Shown piece after piece: positions 45,362-56,063 of a stretch of DNA of 64,000 bases (within the stretch, counting starts at the first letter, position 1; every line of letters starts with the position of its first letter). The DNA comes from Granulosicoccus sp. (GTDB taxonomy: Bacteria > Pseudomonadota > Gammaproteobacteria > Granulosicoccales > Granulosicoccaceae). Position numbers and translations under genes: made by a program. The stretch lies in assembly GCA_020627685.1 (NCBI GenBank), contig JAHDGK010000004.1:1-64000 (forward strand), given 5' to 3'. The notes under the pieces were generated by a model, which ran no database searches, had not been told where the DNA came from, and saw only the letters and a program-made list of their open reading frames with translations.

Positions 45362-47764
45362 CTAATTTTTACCTTCCAGGGCCGCTTTTAGGGACAAGGC
45401 TAACGCCGATGGAGCCTCATCACTCTTGGCGCGACCGCCCCCGTTTTTCGCCGGCTGATGACGTGCCTGTTGACGATTTGGTTTGGATGCCTGCGTCTGT
45501 CTGGCCGATTGACGCGTGCCGCCCTTTTTAGATGCCTCATTAGCATCGTCACTCATGCGCATCGACAACCCTATTCGCATACGCGCTACATCAACGGACA
45601 TCACTTTCACTTTGACAATGTCGCCGGCTTTAACAACGTCTCTCGGGTCTTTTACGAACGTATCGCTCAATGCCGATATATGCACCAAGCCATCCTGATG
45701 AACGCCTACGTCGACGAAAGCACCAAACGCTGTGACGTTAGTAACTTTTCCTTCCAGAACCTGGTTAGGCACTAAATCGTTGACTGATTCAACACCGTCG
45801 GCAAAACGAACAGCGCGAAACTCCGGTCGAGGGTCTCTTCCGGGTTTGTCCAGCTCCTCGATGATATCTCTGACCGTGGGCACACCGAACTGATCATCAA
45901 CAAACTGTTCGGCACTAAGTGTTTTAAGCAACGCACTGTTTCCGATGACATCTTCGATGGGTTTTCCAAGGTGCTTTATGATTCGCTCGACCACCGGATA
46001 AGCCTCCGGGTGCACACCCGACGCATCCAGCGGGTTAGTACCGTTGGGTATGCGCAGAAATCCTGCAGCCTGCTCAAACGCTTTCGGGCCCAGTCTTGGC
46101 ACTTTGGTTAGCTGTTTACGACTTTGAAATGCGCCTTGTTCATCTCTATAAGCCACGATATTGCTTGCAAGAGTCGGTGTTAAACCTGCAACACGTCCTA
46201 ACAAAGCTGCCGATGCTGTGTCCAGATCAACGCCCACGGCATTAACACAATCTTCCACCGTTGCTTCAAGGCTTTTTGCCAGAGCGGTTTGAGATACATC
46301 ATGCTGGTATTGGCCAACGCCGATAGCTTTCGGATCAATCTTCACCAACTCTGCTAGAGGATCCTGTAAACGTCGTGCAATGGATATTGCACCACGAATA
46401 GTCACGTCCAGATCAGGGAACTCGTCTTCTGCGATTTTAGAGGCCGAGTAAACCGATGCACCCGCTTCCGATACAACAACTTTGATGAGATCTGCCCTTC
46501 GCTCTTTCAGCGTTTTTCGTAAACGTACAATCAATTCATCGGCTAGCTTTTCGGTTTCGCGACTTGCAGTGCCGTTACCGATTGCAATCAGTTCGACATC
46601 ATGACGCTCACACAACGCGCCCAGAATTGCCAGGGATTGTTCCCACTGTGCCTGAGGCTTGTGAGGAAAAACAGCGGTGTGATCGACAACCTTTCCCGTG
46701 CTATCGATGACCGTTACTTTGACACCGGAGCGGTAACCCGGGTCTAATCCCAGAGTGGGCCTTGGACCGGCGGGTGCCGCTAATAGAAGATCCTGCAAGT
46801 TCGCCGCAAAGACGCTAATGGCTTCGGCATCTGCTCGGTTACGCAGCCCGGACATCAACTCACTTTCTAAATGCAACGATAACTTAACCTTCCACGTCCA
46901 TGAGACAACTTGCCCACGCCAGTCATCAGCAGGTTTGTTTTGATGGGCAAACCCCAGATGATTAGCAACAGTGCCGACGCAGGCCTTATCGTTGTATTCA
47001 TCGCCGTCCTTCATGAGTAAGCTGAGCGATAACATACCTTCAGTACGTCCACGAAACATAGCCAGTGCTCTGTGCCCGGGAACCCTTGCATAGCTTTCCT
47101 GATGGTCGAAATAATCTCGAAATTTTGCACCCTCTGAATCTTTGCCTTTGACAACACTCGCACACAGAAATGCTTGGTTGCTGAGTTGATCACGCAGTTT
47201 TGCAATTAGTGCTGCATCCTCTGCAAAGCGTTCCATAAGGATGTAACGAGCACCATCTAACGCAGCCTTCTCATCGACAACGGGTGCGTCCGCATTAGGG
47301 TCATTTTTAATATATTTCTTCGCTTCAACTGCCGGATCTTGTGTGGGATCGTTCCACAAACTCTCCGCTAAAGGCTCAAGCCCAGCTTCAATAGCAATCT
47401 GCCCTTTGGTTCGGCGTTTCTTTTTAAACGGCAAATACAGATCTTCCAGTTCAGCTTTTGTTGAAGCCTGTAAGATGCGTTGTTGCAGCGCACTATCAAG
47501 TTTTCCTTGCTCATCAATTGCGTTAGCAATGGCACTACGCCGGTCGTCTAATTCCCTTAAATAGATGAGTTTTTCTTCTAAGGTTCGCAACTGAGAGTCA
47601 GTCAAACCGCCCGTAGCCTCTTTTCTATAACGCGAAATAAACGGCACGGTTGCACCACCATCTAATAGATCAACGGCGGCAATAACCTGCCGAGTGTCAG
47701 CGGCAATTGCCTCTGCAATTTTAGAAGGAATAGACGATGCAGATACTGCTAAACCTGAGTTCAT
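45362..47764 (-). CDS. tex: Tex transcription accessory protein
   Basis: Cytosolic nucleic-acid-binding protein, 800 aa. Tex N-terminal helices ([15 protein letters not shown]), YqgF-like RNase H fold ([17 protein letters not shown]), helix-hairpin-helix region ([13 protein letters not shown]), and an S1 domain ([19 protein letters not shown]). The C-terminal tail after the S1 domain is Gln/Lys/Arg-rich. Tex is a conserved factor acting on transcription elongation and RNA binding. Complete; ATG 47764. Confidence 0.95.
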   Translation of the reverse strand: MNSGLAVSASSIPSKIAEAIAADTRQVIAAVDLLDGGATVPFISRYRKEATGGLTDSQLRTLEEKLIYLRELDDRRSAIANAIDEQGKLDSALQQRILQASTKAELEDLYLPFKKKRRTKGQIAIEAGLEPLAESLWNDPTQDPAVEAKKYIKNDPNADAPVVDEKAALDGARYILMERFAEDAALIAKLRDQLSNQAFLCASVVKGKDSEGAKFRDYFDHQESYARVPGHRALAMFRGRTEGMLSLSLLMKDGDEYNDKACVGTVANHLGFAHQNKPADDWRGQVVSWTWKVKLSLHLESELMSGLRNRADAEAISVFAANLQDLLLAAPAGPRPTLGLDPGYRSGVKVTVIDSTGKVVDHTAVFPHKPQAQWEQSLAILGALCERHDVELIAIGNGTASRETEKLADELIVRLRKTLKERRADLIKVVVSEAGASVYSASKIAEDEFPDLDVTIRGAISIARRLQDPLAELVKIDPKAIGVGQYQHDVSQTALAKSLEATVEDCVNAVGVDLDTASAALLGRVAGLTPTLASNIVAYRDEQGAFQSRKQLTKVPRLGPKAFEQAAGFLRIPNGTNPLDASGVHPEAYPVVERIIKHLGKPIEDVIGNSALLKTLSAEQFVDDQFGVPTVRDIIEELDKPGRDPRPEFRAVRFADGVESVNDLVPNQVLEGKVTNVTAFGAFVDVGVHQDGLVHISALSDTFVKDPRDVVKAGDIVKVKVMSVDVARMRIGLSMRMSDDANEASKKGGTRQSARQTQASKPNRQQARHQPAKNGGGRAKSDEAPSALALSLKAALEGKN

Positions 47765-47882
47765 AAACGTAGCGAATTTATATTGCTGTGATCTGTCGCC
47801 ATCGGCGCAGAGTTACCGGGACGAGAAGTTTACAGCAGCTTTCGGCATCGCGGGTTAAAGATAATGATTGCGAAGGTGGGGG

Positions 47883-48875
47883 CTAAGCGATCGATTCAGT
47901 ATCTGATGTAGAAGATATTTCCAGACGATAATGTTTGGGTGAAAGACCGGTAACAACCTTGAAGCGCTTGCTAAAATGTGCTCCGTTGGCAAAGCCTGTA
48001 GCAGTCGCAATTTCACTCACGGTTAGCGAGGTTGTTTTCAACAACTGTTGCGCCTTTTGTAAACGCATTTGGCTATAGAAGTTAACCGCACTGTGATGTA
48101 AATGTGTTTTGAACACTCGATTTAGCTGCCGAGCACTCAGTCCACAAAGTGTCGCTACCTGATTCAACTCCAGTGGATCCGCGATGTGATTTTCCATCGC
48201 TTCCAATGCTTTTAAAAGCGATTGATGATGGGTGTTATAGCGCTCCGCTAAACCCGAGCGTTGAGCGTCATCGCCCTGTCGGATATCAGTGTGCAAAAAC
48301 CAATCACTAATTCGCTGGGCAAACACAGGACCGTGATGCTCTGTGATCACCGTGTGCATCATATCCAATGCAGCCGTTCCTCCCCCGCAAGTCAGTCGGT
48401 TTCGGTCGCGAACATATAAGGATCGCTCAAGTACAACTTTGTGTATTTCAGCCTTTAGCACATTAACCTGATCCCAATGGATCGTCATGCGGTGCCCTTG
48501 CATGACACCTGCCCTCGCCAGTACTAATGGCCCCCCGGATACACCACCGACCAGCACACCGCGACTGACTAACAGGCGCAGCCAGCTCTCGAGGCGACGA
48601 TCATGTAGATCAACCACATCACTTCCAGCGATAACCAGCACAAGATCGAAATCCACATGCTCACCAAGAAATGCATCAGCCCGGATGACCGCCCCAGAGG
48701 AACTCGTTGAGCGCGCTCCGCTGACCGGCAAATGGCGGACATCGTAAAGTTTCTCGTTAGCCAGTAAGTTTGAGGCCCGTAATGGCTCTATGGCGGAGGC
48801 ATAGGCCATGAGTGGAAACCCGTCTACAAGGACTAATCCGACCCTAAATTCTTTTCGTAACGCTTTTTTGTCCAT
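47883..48875 (-). CDS. GlxA-type AraC-family transcriptional regulator
   Basis: Regulator of 330 aa: N-terminal DJ-1/PfpI-like domain (about 10-190; VGGVSGGPLVLARAGV) and C-terminal double HTH of AraC type (about 220-315; LCGLSARQLNRVFKTH and TATGFANGAHFSKRFK). This architecture includes GbdR, SouR and CdhR, activators of betaine, sarcosine and carnitine catabolism. It is divergent from the sarcosine oxidase operon with 87 bases between start codons, so it likely controls it, with a methylated amino acid as effector. Confidence 0.9.
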   Translation of the reverse strand: MDKKALRKEFRVGLVLVDGFPLMAYASAIEPLRASNLLANEKLYDVRHLPVSGARSTSSSGAVIRADAFLGEHVDFDLVLVIAGSDVVDLHDRRLESWLRLLVSRGVLVGGVSGGPLVLARAGVMQGHRMTIHWDQVNVLKAEIHKVVLERSLYVRDRNRLTCGGGTAALDMMHTVITEHHGPVFAQRISDWFLHTDIRQGDDAQRSGLAERYNTHHQSLLKALEAMENHIADPLELNQVATLCGLSARQLNRVFKTHLHHSAVNFYSQMRLQKAQQLLKTTSLTVSEIATATGFANGAHFSKRFKVVTGLSPKHYRLEISSTSDTESIA

Positions 48876-48904
48876 TTAAGACAAGTTTACGTCTTTTTAG
48901 GACA
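48875..48904 (+). promoter_or_regulatory. direct-repeat operator candidate for the GlxA-type regulator
   Basis: Direct repeats TTTAAGACA (48875-48883) and TTTAGGACA (48896-48904) are 21 bases apart, two turns of the helix, as expected for an AraC-family protein binding one face of DNA. They lie between the regulator start and the sarcosine oxidase beta gene, 58-88 bases before its GTG. Confidence 0.45.
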
Positions 48905-48962
48905 GACACAAGTACTAGAAAATGATTCATCCTTCACTCACCAATCAATCGGGTAAACGGCC

Positions 48963-50213
48963 GTGCGCTATTCCGCATTTCAAGTACTCAAAGAGGGTCT
49001 GACCGGCAACAAAGGATGGAAGCCTGCGTGGCGTGATCCTGAACCCAAAAAACAATACGACGTCATCATCGTTGGTGGCGGAGGTCACGGGCTAGCAACG
49101 GCTCACTATTTAGCGAAAGAGCATGGCATCACAAACGTGGCGGTGCTGGAAAAAGGCTGGATTGGATCCGGCAACGTTGGCCGCAATACCACCATTATCC
49201 GATCAAACTACATGCTTCCGGGTAACGAGCCGTTCTATGAACTCTCTTTAAAACTCTGGGAAGGCTTAGAGCAGGATTTCAACTACAACGCGATGGTATC
49301 CCAAAGGGGAATCGTCAATCTCTACCACAGCGATGCACAGCGTGATGCTTTCGCTAGACGCGGAAACTCCATGCGTCTGGCCGGTGCCGATTCTGTTTTA
49401 CTCGATGAAGACGGCATCAGAAATCTTTGTCCTGATTTGGACTTCACCAATGCACGCTTTCCTATTAAAGGCGGCTTGTGGCAGCCACGAGGCGGCACGG
49501 TCCGGCATGACGCCGTAGCCTGGGGATACGCCAGAGGAGCAGACAGTCGCGGCGTCGATATCATTCAAAACTGCGAAGTCACCGGTTTCACTATGGACAA
49601 CGGTCGCTGTGTCGGAGTCGATACTAACCGCGGTCGCATTGGCGCTAAGAAAGTAGCCGTTTGCGTGGCAGGCTCTTCAGGACGCGTGATGTCTTTAGCA
49701 GGTATGCGTCTACCCATCGAAAGCCATGTGCTTCAGGCCTTTGTCTCAGAGGGCTTAAAACCCACCATTCCAGGTGTCATTACTTTTGGTGCGGGACACT
49801 TCTACATCAGCCAATCTGATAAAGGAGGATTGGTCTTCGGGGGAGATATAGACGGCTATAACTCCTACGCACAACGAGGCAATCTGCCGGTCGTTGAAGA
49901 TGTCTGCGAAGGCGGAATGGCCATCATGCCAAAAATTGGCAGGGCCCGATTACTGCGTAGCTGGGGTGGCATCATGGATATGTCCATGGACGGCTCTCCG
50001 TTCATCGATAAAACTGAAGTGCCAGGATTGTATTTTAACGGTGGTTGGTGCTACGGCGGTTTCAAAGCAACTCCGGCAAGTGGTTGGTGCTATGCCCATC
50101 TAATAGCGACAGACAATCATCACGATGTAGCGACGGAACTTCTTCTCAACCGCTTCAAGACAGGCGCTGTTGTTGATGAACGTGGTGCCGGCGCTCAGCC
50201 CAACTTGCATTAA
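48963..50213 (+). CDS. soxB: sarcosine oxidase beta subunit
   Basis: Flavin-binding subunit of heterotetrameric sarcosine oxidase, 416 aa, which oxidises sarcosine to glycine with one-carbon transfer to tetrahydrofolate. FAD fold DVIIVGGGGHGLATAHYL near 33-50; GWIGSGNVGRNTTIIRSNY; His182 in GGTVRHDAVAWG matches the histidine that carries covalent FMN in the characterised enzymes; C-terminal GGWCYGGFKATPASG. GTG start. First of beta-delta-alpha-gamma. The symbol coincides with the unrelated sulfur-oxidation soxB in this window. Confidence 0.93.
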   Translation: MRYSAFQVLKEGLTGNKGWKPAWRDPEPKKQYDVIIVGGGGHGLATAHYLAKEHGITNVAVLEKGWIGSGNVGRNTTIIRSNYMLPGNEPFYELSLKLWEGLEQDFNYNAMVSQRGIVNLYHSDAQRDAFARRGNSMRLAGADSVLLDEDGIRNLCPDLDFTNARFPIKGGLWQPRGGTVRHDAVAWGYARGADSRGVDIIQNCEVTGFTMDNGRCVGVDTNRGRIGAKKVAVCVAGSSGRVMSLAGMRLPIESHVLQAFVSEGLKPTIPGVITFGAGHFYISQSDKGGLVFGGDIDGYNSYAQRGNLPVVEDVCEGGMAIMPKIGRARLLRSWGGIMDMSMDGSPFIDKTEVPGLYFNGGWCYGGFKATPASGWCYAHLIATDNHHDVATELLLNRFKTGAVVDERGAGAQPNLH

Positions 50214-50226
50214 GGGGTAGATGACT

Positions 50227-50523
50227 ATGATTATCAATCACCCTTTGTTGGGACCACGAGATGCTGCGGAATTTGTCTACCTGGGTGACGCTTCGCTTAT
50301 CAACCGACCAGACCCGCAATCAGAAACCGCTGCAGAGGAATTTTACGAGTACTTGCATTTACGGGATAACAATGCCGGCGAGCATCGTGAACTCTGGTAC
50401 CACGAGCAAGGCGATCGATCGTGGCTAGTGGTGACTAGAAACACTTTGACGCATGACATCACTCGAGTAGAGCTTGCGCGAGACGTCGCTTCAATGCGCG
50501 CTAACGGAGCGGGTGCCGAATGA
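50227..50523 (+). CDS. soxD: sarcosine oxidase delta subunit, zinc ligands mostly lost
   Basis: Small subunit of the heterotetramer, about 98 aa. Alignment by eye with the Corynebacterium subunit puts GPRDAAEFVYLGDA and EFYEYLHLRDN in place, but the CPxCG knuckle reads HPLLG, and the GCRKW cysteine is an aspartate (GDRSW); only the histidine in WYHEQGD remains, so the zinc site is missing. ATG at 50227 has GGGG 9 bases upstream and is preferred over ATG 50221. Overlaps the alpha start by 4 bases. Confidence 0.85.
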   Translation: MIINHPLLGPRDAAEFVYLGDASLINRPDPQSETAAEEFYEYLHLRDNNAGEHRELWYHEQGDRSWLVVTRNTLTHDITRVELARDVASMRANGAGAE

Positions 50524-53486
50524 ACGATTCAAACAACACTGTCGGTGTAAACCGTATCGGTCAGGGCTTATTAGCATCCAGCGCACCGGTACCGTTTATT
50601 TTTAATGATCGTAAATTCCATGGCCTGGAGGGAGACACATTAGCCTCTGCCCTGTTAGCCAATGGTCAGCGTCTGGTGGGCAGATCGTTCAAGTACCATC
50701 GGCCGCGCGGGATAATCACCACCGGTTCTGAAGAACCTAATGCCTTAGTAGAACTTGGTACAGGTGCGTACAAAGAGCCTAATACTCGCGCAACCGTCAT
50801 TGAACTGTACAAAGGGCTTGAAGCGCGAAGTCAAAACCATAAAGGGCCGTTGTCTTTCGATTTGATGGCAATTAATGATCATTTGTCGTCGTTCTTAAGT
50901 GCCGGGTTTTACTACAAGACATTTATGTGGCCGAAAGCCTTTTGGGAAAAACTCTACGAACCCATGATACGAGCAGCCGCAGGCTTGGGTTCGCTATCAG
51001 GCGAGGAAGATCCAGACGTCTATGACAAAGGCTTTCTCCACTGTGATTTGCTGGTTATCGGTGCTGGCGCTTCAGGTTTAAGCGCGGCTCTCACAGCAGG
51101 CAGAGGCGGTCTTCAGGTGATTATTGCCGACGAAGACTTCCTACCCGGTGGACGTTTGAACTTTGAAACAGACACCGTAGACGACCAACCCAGCTCTCTA
51201 TGGGCAGCAAATGCCTACGAAGAATTAAAGAACATGGACAATGTTAGGTTCATGACTCGTACCACGGTCTATGGTGCCTACGATCATGGGGTCTACGGCG
51301 CGCTGGAAAAATGCACCGATCATCTGGCCGGCGTCAGCGACTTACCGCGGCAAATTCTATGGCGCATTTATAGCAAACGCGCGCTACTGGCCGCCGGTTC
51401 TACCGAGCGCTCTATAGGTTTCGGAAATAACGATCGACCCGGCATCATGCTTGCGGGTTCTGTCCGCGGCTATGTCAATCGTTACGGAGTTGCCCCCGGA
51501 AAACGCGTCGCTGTGTTCACTAACAATGACTCAGGCTGGCGAACAGCTCATGATCTTATCGATGCGGGAGTAAACGTCGTCGCCGTCGTAGACTCGCGCT
51601 CAATAAGTCCGCTCATGGCGATACCCGGTGCGTCGATCGCGATGGGCAGTCAGGTCGTCGACACGCAAGGGCGCCTGGGAATAAAGTCGATAACACTCAA
51701 TGACGGCCGCAGCGTTCCCTGCGATTGCCTGGCAGTCTCAGGTGGTTGGAACCCCAATGTTCATTTAACGTGTCACCAGCGTGGACGCCCCACCTGGCGG
51801 AGTGACATCGCAGCTTTCGTCCCCGGGGATGATCTCCCAACGGGCATGCAGGTCATAGGCTCTGCATCCGGTTCATTTGGACTTGCTGAACGCTTGCGCT
51901 CAGGTCATGAGGCCGCTACCGACATTCTTGTCCAAGCGGGTAGCAATGTCGTGGCGAAGCGTACGCCGCAGGCCCACAGTATTGACTACACCATCACGCC
52001 GCTCTGGCAGGTACCGGATTGTAAAGGTAAGGCATGGGTAGATTTACAAAACGATGTCACCTCAAAGGACATTGCTCAATCTGTCCGTGAAGGATTCAAA
52101 GCCGTTGAGCATCTAAAACGCTACACCACTCTGGGCATGGCTACTGATCAAGGAAAAACCGCGAATGTGCTCGGTCTTGGCATTTTGTCTGAGATTAGCG
52201 GCAAATCCATTGAGGACACGGGCACCACGATATTCCGTCCACCGTACACACCTGTGCCCATTGGCGCTTTGGCTGGTCGAGCCCGAGGTAAACACTTTCG
52301 CCCAACACGACTGACACCAAGCCACCAGTGGGCTGATGCACACGGTGCTGAGTTTGTTGAAGTGGGTATGTGGTTACGCGCTCAGTGGTATGCACTGCCC
52401 GGTGAATCGCATTGGCGTGAAAGTGTCGATCGGGAAGTCACAGCCACTCGTGAATCTGTGGGAATTTGTGACGTAACGACGCTTGGGAAAATCGATGTGC
52501 AAGGACGCGATGCTGCGCAATTCCTCGATAAGGTCTATGCCAACACATTCTCAACACTTGCGGTTGGGAAGGTTCGCTATGGCTTGATGTTACGAGAAGA
52601 CGGGTTCGTCATGGACGATGGAACTACCGCACGCCTTGATCAAAACCACTACGTCATGACGACAACAACAGCCAACGCTGTCAGTGTTTTCCGACACATG
52701 GAATTTGCTCGTCAGTGTTTGTATCCATCAATGGATGTTCATCTGATATCAGCCACTGAGCAATGGGCGCAGTTTGCCGTTGCGGGTCCAAATGCTCGAA
52801 ACCTATTGAGCAACATTGTTGATGCACCTTTCGATATCAGTAATGAGGGGTTTCCATTTATGGCGTGTAGTGAACTTAGCGTTTGCGGAGGAACACCCGC
52901 TCGCTTGTTCCGCATCTCATTCTCCGGAGAGCTTGCTTACGAAATAGCTGTACCTGCAAGATATGGTAACTCCCTCATGCATGCACTTATGCAGGCAGGA
53001 AAATCCTTTAACGCGGTACCATACGGCACGGAAGCATTGGGGGTCATGAGAATTGAGAAAGGCCACGCAGCCGGCAATGAACTCAATGGTCAAACCACAG
53101 CAGCCAACTTGGGTTTAGGGCGCATGGTGTCAACCAAAAAAGACTGCATGGGTGCTGTCCTGTCCCGCCGACCACGAATGAACCCGGAAAACCCCATCGA
53201 GCTAGTCGGCTTTATACCTACCGATGGTGCGGCAACCCTCAGAGCAGGTGCTCATTTCATAGCCACTGATGCCGAAGCGACACTTGAAAATGATCAGGGC
53301 TGGATGACATCAGTTGCCTACTCCCCGTCTCTTCAAAGTTCTATAGGGCTCGGATTTATTCGCGATGGGCAACAGCGAATAGGTGAAACGGTCGTTGCTG
53401 CTGACCCTCTGCGTAACGAATCAATCACTGTAAAGATTGTGTCGCCACATTTTGTCGATCCTGATGGAGACCGCTTACGTGTCTGA
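50520..53486 (+). CDS. soxA: sarcosine oxidase alpha subunit
   Basis: Large subunit, 988 aa. N-terminal ferredoxin-like domain with the family motif GRSFKYHRPRGI and EEPNALVELG; dinucleotide-binding region VIGAGASGLSAAL near 178-190 for NAD; C-terminal GcvT-type domain (about 610-985) with VGICDVTTLGKIDVQG and FMACSELSVCGGTPARLFRISFSGE, where tetrahydrofolate accepts the one-carbon unit as 5,10-methylene-THF. Translation coupled to delta by ATGA. Full length for the family. Confidence 0.93.
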   Translation: MNDSNNTVGVNRIGQGLLASSAPVPFIFNDRKFHGLEGDTLASALLANGQRLVGRSFKYHRPRGIITTGSEEPNALVELGTGAYKEPNTRATVIELYKGLEARSQNHKGPLSFDLMAINDHLSSFLSAGFYYKTFMWPKAFWEKLYEPMIRAAAGLGSLSGEEDPDVYDKGFLHCDLLVIGAGASGLSAALTAGRGGLQVIIADEDFLPGGRLNFETDTVDDQPSSLWAANAYEELKNMDNVRFMTRTTVYGAYDHGVYGALEKCTDHLAGVSDLPRQILWRIYSKRALLAAGSTERSIGFGNNDRPGIMLAGSVRGYVNRYGVAPGKRVAVFTNNDSGWRTAHDLIDAGVNVVAVVDSRSISPLMAIPGASIAMGSQVVDTQGRLGIKSITLNDGRSVPCDCLAVSGGWNPNVHLTCHQRGRPTWRSDIAAFVPGDDLPTGMQVIGSASGSFGLAERLRSGHEAATDILVQAGSNVVAKRTPQAHSIDYTITPLWQVPDCKGKAWVDLQNDVTSKDIAQSVREGFKAVEHLKRYTTLGMATDQGKTANVLGLGILSEISGKSIEDTGTTIFRPPYTPVPIGALAGRARGKHFRPTRLTPSHQWADAHGAEFVEVGMWLRAQWYALPGESHWRESVDREVTATRESVGICDVTTLGKIDVQGRDAAQFLDKVYANTFSTLAVGKVRYGLMLREDGFVMDDGTTARLDQNHYVMTTTTANAVSVFRHMEFARQCLYPSMDVHLISATEQWAQFAVAGPNARNLLSNIVDAPFDISNEGFPFMACSELSVCGGTPARLFRISFSGELAYEIAVPARYGNSLMHALMQAGKSFNAVPYGTEALGVMRIEKGHAAGNELNGQTTAANLGLGRMVSTKKDCMGAVLSRRPRMNPENPIELVGFIPTDGAATLRAGAHFIATDAEATLENDQGWMTSVAYSPSLQSSIGLGFIRDGQQRIGETVVAADPLRNESITVKIVSPHFVDPDGDRLRV

Positions 53487-54060
53487 CTATACTTTAACGC
53501 CTGCCTCTCCATTAAATGGTTTCAGTAAACGCTACGGTGACACTGAATTGTCCGAGCACCCCGCTCTGGATATTGTATCGCTCGCCACCCCAAACGGTGG
53601 TGATGAAACACTTAATGCTCTTGTGCTTGAAAAAGTGGGTGCTGGACTGCCTGAGACTGGACGCATAAGCCGTGCTGATGATTCTTCAATGTTTCTCGGG
53701 CTGCAGCCTGATCAATGCTTTCTTGTGAGTGAATCGCAGAGACTACAGCCTGCTCTGGAATTAAAAAACTTACTCGGAGATGCCGCATACGTCAGCGATC
53801 AATCTGACAGTTGGGCGGTGCTTGAGATTAAGGGGCCAAAAGCCCATGCAGCGCTTGAAAGAATTTGCCCAATTGACATCAGCGCCAATGTCTTTGATGA
53901 AGATTCCGTAGCCCGTACATCTATGGAGCATCTCTCGGTCATCATTCACAGACACGGCACCGATGGCTACCGACTGTACTCACCACGTTCATCCGCTAAC
54001 AGTTTTCTTCATGCAGTGACTGAGTCTCTGTATAACGTTTCATCCACCACTCAGGGTTAA
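53479..54060 (+). CDS. soxG: sarcosine oxidase gamma subunit
   Basis: Gamma subunit, about 193 aa, the most variable of the four, with a GcvT-like fold. Features: LQPDQCFLVSES, VSDQSDSWAVLEIKGPKA, ERICPIDISANVF and HRHGTDGYRLYSPRS near the end. I choose GTG at 53479, which has GGAG 9 bases upstream and overlaps the alpha stop by 8 bases; ATG at 53464 is an alternative. It closes the beta-delta-alpha-gamma unit. Confidence 0.88.
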   Translation: MSDYTLTPASPLNGFSKRYGDTELSEHPALDIVSLATPNGGDETLNALVLEKVGAGLPETGRISRADDSSMFLGLQPDQCFLVSESQRLQPALELKNLLGDAAYVSDQSDSWAVLEIKGPKAHAALERICPIDISANVFDEDSVARTSMEHLSVIIHRHGTDGYRLYSPRSSANSFLHAVTESLYNVSSTTQG

Positions 54061-54095
54061 TCTTTACCCGCTCTATTTGAGATCTACACAAAACA

Positions 54096-55772
54096 ATGGC
54101 TCATTTAACTGATATTGAAATTGCACGAGCTGCAACCAAAAAGCCCATTCAAGAAATTGGCGCAAAGCTTGGTATTGATAGCGAACACCTATTACCTTAC
54201 GGCCACGACAAAGCAAAGTTATCTGCACAATTCATCGCAGATCAACAAAGTAAGCCGGACGGTAAGCTGATACTGGTGACAGCGATCAACCCGACACCTG
54301 CGGGTGAAGGAAAGACGACCACCACGGTTGGACTCGGTGACGGCCTGAATTCCATCGGCAAAAAAACCATGATTTGTATCCGTGAAGCCTCGCTCGGCCC
54401 CTGTTTCGGGATGAAAGGCGGCGCAGCAGGCGGTGGATACGCGCAGGTTATTCCCATGGAAGAAATGAATCTGCATTTCACTGGCGATTTCCACGCAATT
54501 ACCTCCGCACACAACTTACTGTCAGCAATGATTGACAACCATATCTACTGGGGCAATCAATTGGAGATCGATTCACGTCGAGTGGTTTGGCGTCGTGTTG
54601 TAGACATGAACGATCGTGCTCTTCGTCAGATTACTGCAAGTCTGGGTGGAGCGACCAACGGGTTCCCTCGCGAAGCGGGCTTTGATATCACGGTTGCATC
54701 TGAAGTCATGGCCATCCTGTGTCTGGCCAACGATTTAGACGACTTAGAAAAGCGTCTTGGCGACATCATCGTGGCTTACCGTCGTGACCTAACGCCTATT
54801 TACTGTCGTGATATCAAAGCTGACGGTGCCATGACGGTATTGTTGAAAGATGCTATGCAGCCAAATCTTGTGCAAACTCTGGAAAATAATCCGGCATTTG
54901 TACATGGCGGCCCATTCGCCAACATAGCTCACGGCTGTAACTCGGTCGTTGCAACGAAAACTGCCTTAAAGCTTGCAGACTACGTTGTGACAGAAGCTGG
55001 ATTCGGTGCTGATCTCGGTGCTGAAAAATTCATGAATATCAAGTGTCGAAAAGCCGGATTAGCACCTGATGCAGTGGTACTCGTTGCAACTGTACGCGCC
55101 ATGAAAATGAACGGCGGCGTAGCCAAAGAAGACCTAGGACCAGAAAACGTCGAAGCGGTTAATCAAGGTTGTGCGAATCTTGGACGCCACATCGAAAACG
55201 TAAAGTCATTTGGTGTTCCTGTCGTTGTTGCTATCAACCACTTTGTGACCGATACCGATGCTGAAGTTAAGGCGGTTGCTGATTACGTAGAAACACTCGG
55301 CTCTGAGGCCATTCTTTGTAAGCATTGGGCAGACGGTTCTGGTGGTACGCAGGAACTGGCGACAAGAGTTGCCGAAATCGCGGACAGCGGTTCTTCGCAG
55401 TTCTCCCCGTTGTATCCCGATGAAATGCCACTGTTTGAAAAAATCGAAACTATTGCAAAACGCATTTACCGCGCTGATGAAGTCCTTGCTGATAAGAAAA
55501 TCCGGGACCAACTCAAGCAATGGGAAGATGCAGGCTACGGGCACTTACCGGTATGCATGGCAAAGACTCAATACAGTTTCTCAACCGATCAGAACCTGCG
55601 TGGAGCCCCCACGGGTCACTCCGTTCCGGTAAGAGAAGTGCGATTGTCCGCTGGTGCAGGTTTTGTCGTTGTGGTCTGTGGTGAAATCATGACTATGCCA
55701 GGCTTACCTCGCCAGCCGGCCGCAGAGGTCATTAATCTGAACGAAGCTGGTGAGATTGAAGGCTTGTTCTAG
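54096..55772 (+). CDS. fhs: formate-tetrahydrofolate ligase
   Basis: Cytosolic enzyme, 558 aa, joining formate to tetrahydrofolate with ATP, or in reverse making ATP from 10-formyl-THF. P-loop [53 protein letters not shown] and [15 protein letters not shown] are hallmark segments. 35 bases after soxG, so likely in the same operon: it can dispose of the one-carbon units released from sarcosine. No folD or purU is in the window. A terminator follows. Confidence 0.95.
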   Translation: MAHLTDIEIARAATKKPIQEIGAKLGIDSEHLLPYGHDKAKLSAQFIADQQSKPDGKLILVTAINPTPAGEGKTTTTVGLGDGLNSIGKKTMICIREASLGPCFGMKGGAAGGGYAQVIPMEEMNLHFTGDFHAITSAHNLLSAMIDNHIYWGNQLEIDSRRVVWRRVVDMNDRALRQITASLGGATNGFPREAGFDITVASEVMAILCLANDLDDLEKRLGDIIVAYRRDLTPIYCRDIKADGAMTVLLKDAMQPNLVQTLENNPAFVHGGPFANIAHGCNSVVATKTALKLADYVVTEAGFGADLGAEKFMNIKCRKAGLAPDAVVLVATVRAMKMNGGVAKEDLGPENVEAVNQGCANLGRHIENVKSFGVPVVVAINHFVTDTDAEVKAVADYVETLGSEAILCKHWADGSGGTQELATRVAEIADSGSSQFSPLYPDEMPLFEKIETIAKRIYRADEVLADKKIRDQLKQWEDAGYGHLPVCMAKTQYSFSTDQNLRGAPTGHSVPVREVRLSAGAGFVVVVCGEIMTMPGLPRQPAAEVINLNEAGEIEGLF

Positions 55773-55800
55773 ACAGTTACATACTTGCATTATTGTGTTG

Positions 55801-55836
55801 GGGGTTATTCGCTGACTGGCGGATAACCCCTTTTTT
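55801..55836 (+). terminator. intrinsic terminator after fhs
   Basis: 12-pair stem (55801-55812 with 55819-55830, one G-T pair) starting GGGGTTAT, 6-base loop, then six T. It starts 28 bases after the fhs stop and ends the sarcosine oxidase-fhs operon. Confidence 0.9.
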
Positions 55837-56063
55837 ATTGAAGAAGGCAAAAATGTATTGAATACAACGCGTATTTAACACAGCCGAAAACTCAGCAAGA
55901 ATGTGATGTATGGCAATTTTGTTAACAAAACCCGTACTTTATGATGCAGTTAAATACATGAACGTGTAACACGCTACATTCCCACGAATTTTCGTCGTTA
56001 AATCTGGCAGACAACTTGTAGCTATTAGCTCAACGCCAACTTAATTCAATAAGAACGACGTTT

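Noticed and set aside
48963-54060. Counting the sarcosine oxidase genes as part of the sulfur-oxidation sox system
   Set aside because: They share gene symbols only; FAD, GcvT-type and ferredoxin-like domains identify heterotetrameric sarcosine oxidase.
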